A stretch of 64,000 nt of DNA from Microtetraspora glauca (GTDB lineage Bacteria > Actinomycetota > Actinomycetes > Streptomycetales > Streptomycetaceae), in NCBI GenBank assembly GCA_000721275.1, contig JOFO01000004.1, forward strand, positions 186,001 to 250,000, read 5' to 3'. This document shows positions 62,890 through 64,000 of the stretch, piece after piece; within the stretch, counting starts at the first letter, position 1, and each line of letters opens with the position of its first letter. The notes under the pieces are model-generated. The model did not search any database. It saw only the letters and a list, made by a program, of their open reading frames with translations, and was not told where the DNA came from. A program made the position numbers and the translations under genes.

Positions 62890-63960
62890 TCAGGCCCCGT
62901 CGCCCCCGGCCCGGGCCTCCCGCCGGGGTCCGGCCGGTTCCTCGTACAGCCGGGCGATCAGGTCGATCGCCTCCCGCAGGCCGGTGGGCCGGGCCGTGCC
63001 GGGGGCGGGGACGCGGCCGAGCCAGCCGGGGCCCGCCAGCAGCACCAGGGGGGCGGTGCGCGCGCCCCGGACGCCGAAGGCCGTTCCGGCGATGTGCCGG
63101 GCCAGCGCGTGGTGGGCGGTGGAGCGCGCCTGCGACCAGAGGACGACGGCGGCAGGACCGGTCCGCCGGACCGCGGCGTCGAGCGCTTCGGCGGGGACGG
63201 CCGCGCCGAACACCCGGGTCGGCAGGGCCCGTTCGGCGAGCCCGGCGGCCAGCGCCTCCAGCGGGAGCGTGTGCTGCTCGGACGGGACGCAGGCCAGGAC
63301 GGTCGGCGGCGCGGGGGCGGCGGTCGGCGGCCCGGTGACGGCGGCCCGCCGCAGCGCGGTGGAGATGTGCCACGAGAGCAGGTGCTCGACCTCGACGTAC
63401 CGGTCGCCCGACGTCTCCCACTTCCGGCCCACCGCGTGCAGCGTCGGGGCCATGATCTCCTCCCAGGCGGCGACCAGGCCGTGCGTGGCCAGCGCGTCCC
63501 GCAGCACCGCCTCCATGGCCGGCCCGTCGAGGCGCACGGCCGCGCGGGCGAGCCCCCGGCACTCCTGGCGCACGTCACCGAGCGGCAGGCCGCTGCCGGC
63601 CGTCCTGGTCCGGCCCGGCTCGGGCCGGTCAGGGGCGGCCGGCGGTACGGGGCGGGGCGGAGGCGCGGCGGTGGCGCCGGGCGCGGGGGCCACGGGCGCG
63701 CGCCGGCCGTCCGGTGCCGCGGAGGACCGCACCTCCCGGGCGGCCCGAGCGGCCTCGGCGGGCGGCACACCGGAAGCGGTGAGCCGGCACATCTCCTCCA
63801 GCATCGCGACGTCCGCGCGGCCCCAGCGCCGGTGCCGCCCGTCCGCGCGGGCCGCCGGGCCGATCCCGTACCGGCGGTCCCAGGAGCGCACGGTGGTGGG
63901 GGAGACCCCGAGGCGCCGGGCCACGGCCCCGGTGGTGATGCCGTGCTCCGTGTCGTCCAT
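62890..63960 (-). CDS. litR: LitR-like MerR regulator with B12-binding domain
   Basis: A 356-residue regulator. Residues 5-75 form a MerR-type HTH (ITTGAVARRLGVSPTTVRSWDRRYGIGP). A Pro/Ala-rich linker follows to about 120, then a helical B12-cap domain with WETSGDRYVEVEHLL and a cobalamin-binding fold starting CVPSEQHTLPLEALAAGL, in which E-x-H replaces D-x-H. Adenosylcobalamin makes such proteins light-sensitive repressors. The Trp-to-Glu-His spacing is one residue longer than in Thermus CarH. It likely controls the sigma-factor gene and itself. Confidence 0.9.
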   Translation of the reverse strand: MDDTEHGITTGAVARRLGVSPTTVRSWDRRYGIGPAARADGRHRRWGRADVAMLEEMCRLTASGVPPAEAARAAREVRSSAAPDGRRAPVAPAPGATAAPPPRPVPPAAPDRPEPGRTRTAGSGLPLGDVRQECRGLARAAVRLDGPAMEAVLRDALATHGLVAAWEEIMAPTLHAVGRKWETSGDRYVEVEHLLSWHISTALRRAAVTGPPTAAPAPPTVLACVPSEQHTLPLEALAAGLAERALPTRVFGAAVPAEALDAAVRRTGPAAVVLWSQARSTAHHALARHIAGTAFGVRGARTAPLVLLAGPGWLGRVPAPGTARPTGLREAIDLIARLYEEPAGPRREARAGGDGA

Positions 63961-63973
63961 GCCCCCGAGTCTA

Positions 63974-63991
63974 CGATGCGCAATCGATGCG
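63974..63991. promoter_or_regulatory. LitR-type operator in front of litR
   Basis: CGATGCGCAATCGATGCG is two CGATGCG copies 11 bases apart, identical in layout to the site before the sigma-factor gene (which has CAAA in place of CAAT). It lies 14-31 bases upstream of litR, suggesting autorepression. Confidence 0.7.
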
Positions 63992-64000
63992 AGACCGGGG

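Noticed and set aside
1..64000. tRNA, rRNA, insertion sequences, integrase or attachment sites
   Set aside because: No cloverleaf-like or rRNA-like sequence, transposase motif or terminal inverted repeat was seen on reading either strand; subtle cases would need tRNAscan or an IS search.

Overview
The window is very GC-rich (low seventies per cent by eye). It has GTG starts, tightly coupled stop/start overlaps, Tat and lipoprotein signals and many leaderless promoters. With SCO3242-type prenyltransferase, EboA and LitR-type genes, this points to a Streptomyces or close relative chromosome. I see no tRNA, rRNA, CRISPR array, insertion sequence or prophage.

Layout. 1-6.5 kb holds unrelated small genes: the end of a HEAT-like protein, a dienelactone-hydrolase relative without its nucleophile, a lipoprotein, an XRE regulator with an SDR, CsbD, a PfpI protein, a DUF2269 membrane protein and a GlxA-type regulator. 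6.7-14.5 kb is a ROK regulator followed by a CUT2-type sugar importer (ATPase, permease, lipoprotein), a Gfo/Idh/MocA oxidoreductase and a TIM-barrel isomerase. 14.8-21.8 kb is the most striking region. It is a seven-gene translationally coupled operon resembling the ebo cluster (EboA, EboB/TatD, EboC/UbiA, EboE, EboF/phosphodiesterase, plus another TIM barrel), led by an inositol-phosphate synthase where ebo clusters carry the dehydroquinate-synthase-like EboD. A Tat-exported TIM-barrel protein and a secreted PQQ-type sugar dehydrogenase with a PKD domain follow, to 25.3 kb. The importer, oxidoreductases, cyclase, prenyltransferase, phosphatase and exported enzymes could together import a sugar or cyclitol, build a (possibly prenylated) cyclitol product and process it outside the membrane.

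25.4-33.7 kb: a DUF998 protein, a remnant of an EEP nuclease-type gene, a FetB-like permease, then a bxl-like operon (binding protein, two permeases, intracellular GH3 glycosidase) read leftward and opposed by a LacI repressor with clear operators. 33.8-42 kb: a DUF5685 protein with a Gly/Ser/Cys tail, an ion channel, a glycosyltransferase, GNAT/pirin/MarR, a DUF4246 dioxygenase-like protein and a leucine-rich protein. 42-49.5 kb is one giant secreted RHS/WapA-like polymorphic toxin with a pretoxin Hint domain and a GIY-YIG nuclease tip. The leucine-rich protein downstream is the best immunity candidate.

49.7-56 kb: a secreted phytase-like esterase, three poorly known proteins and a secreted lysyl oxidase. 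56.4-59 kb: a zinc alcohol dehydrogenase and a chimeric gene that joins the front of an alpha/beta hydrolase to the back of a HTH regulator. 59-64 kb is a light-response locus: SDR/DUF2867, photolyase, an ECF sigma factor and a B12-binding MerR regulator (LitR). Identical 11-bp-period direct repeats lie in front of the sigma-factor and litR genes.
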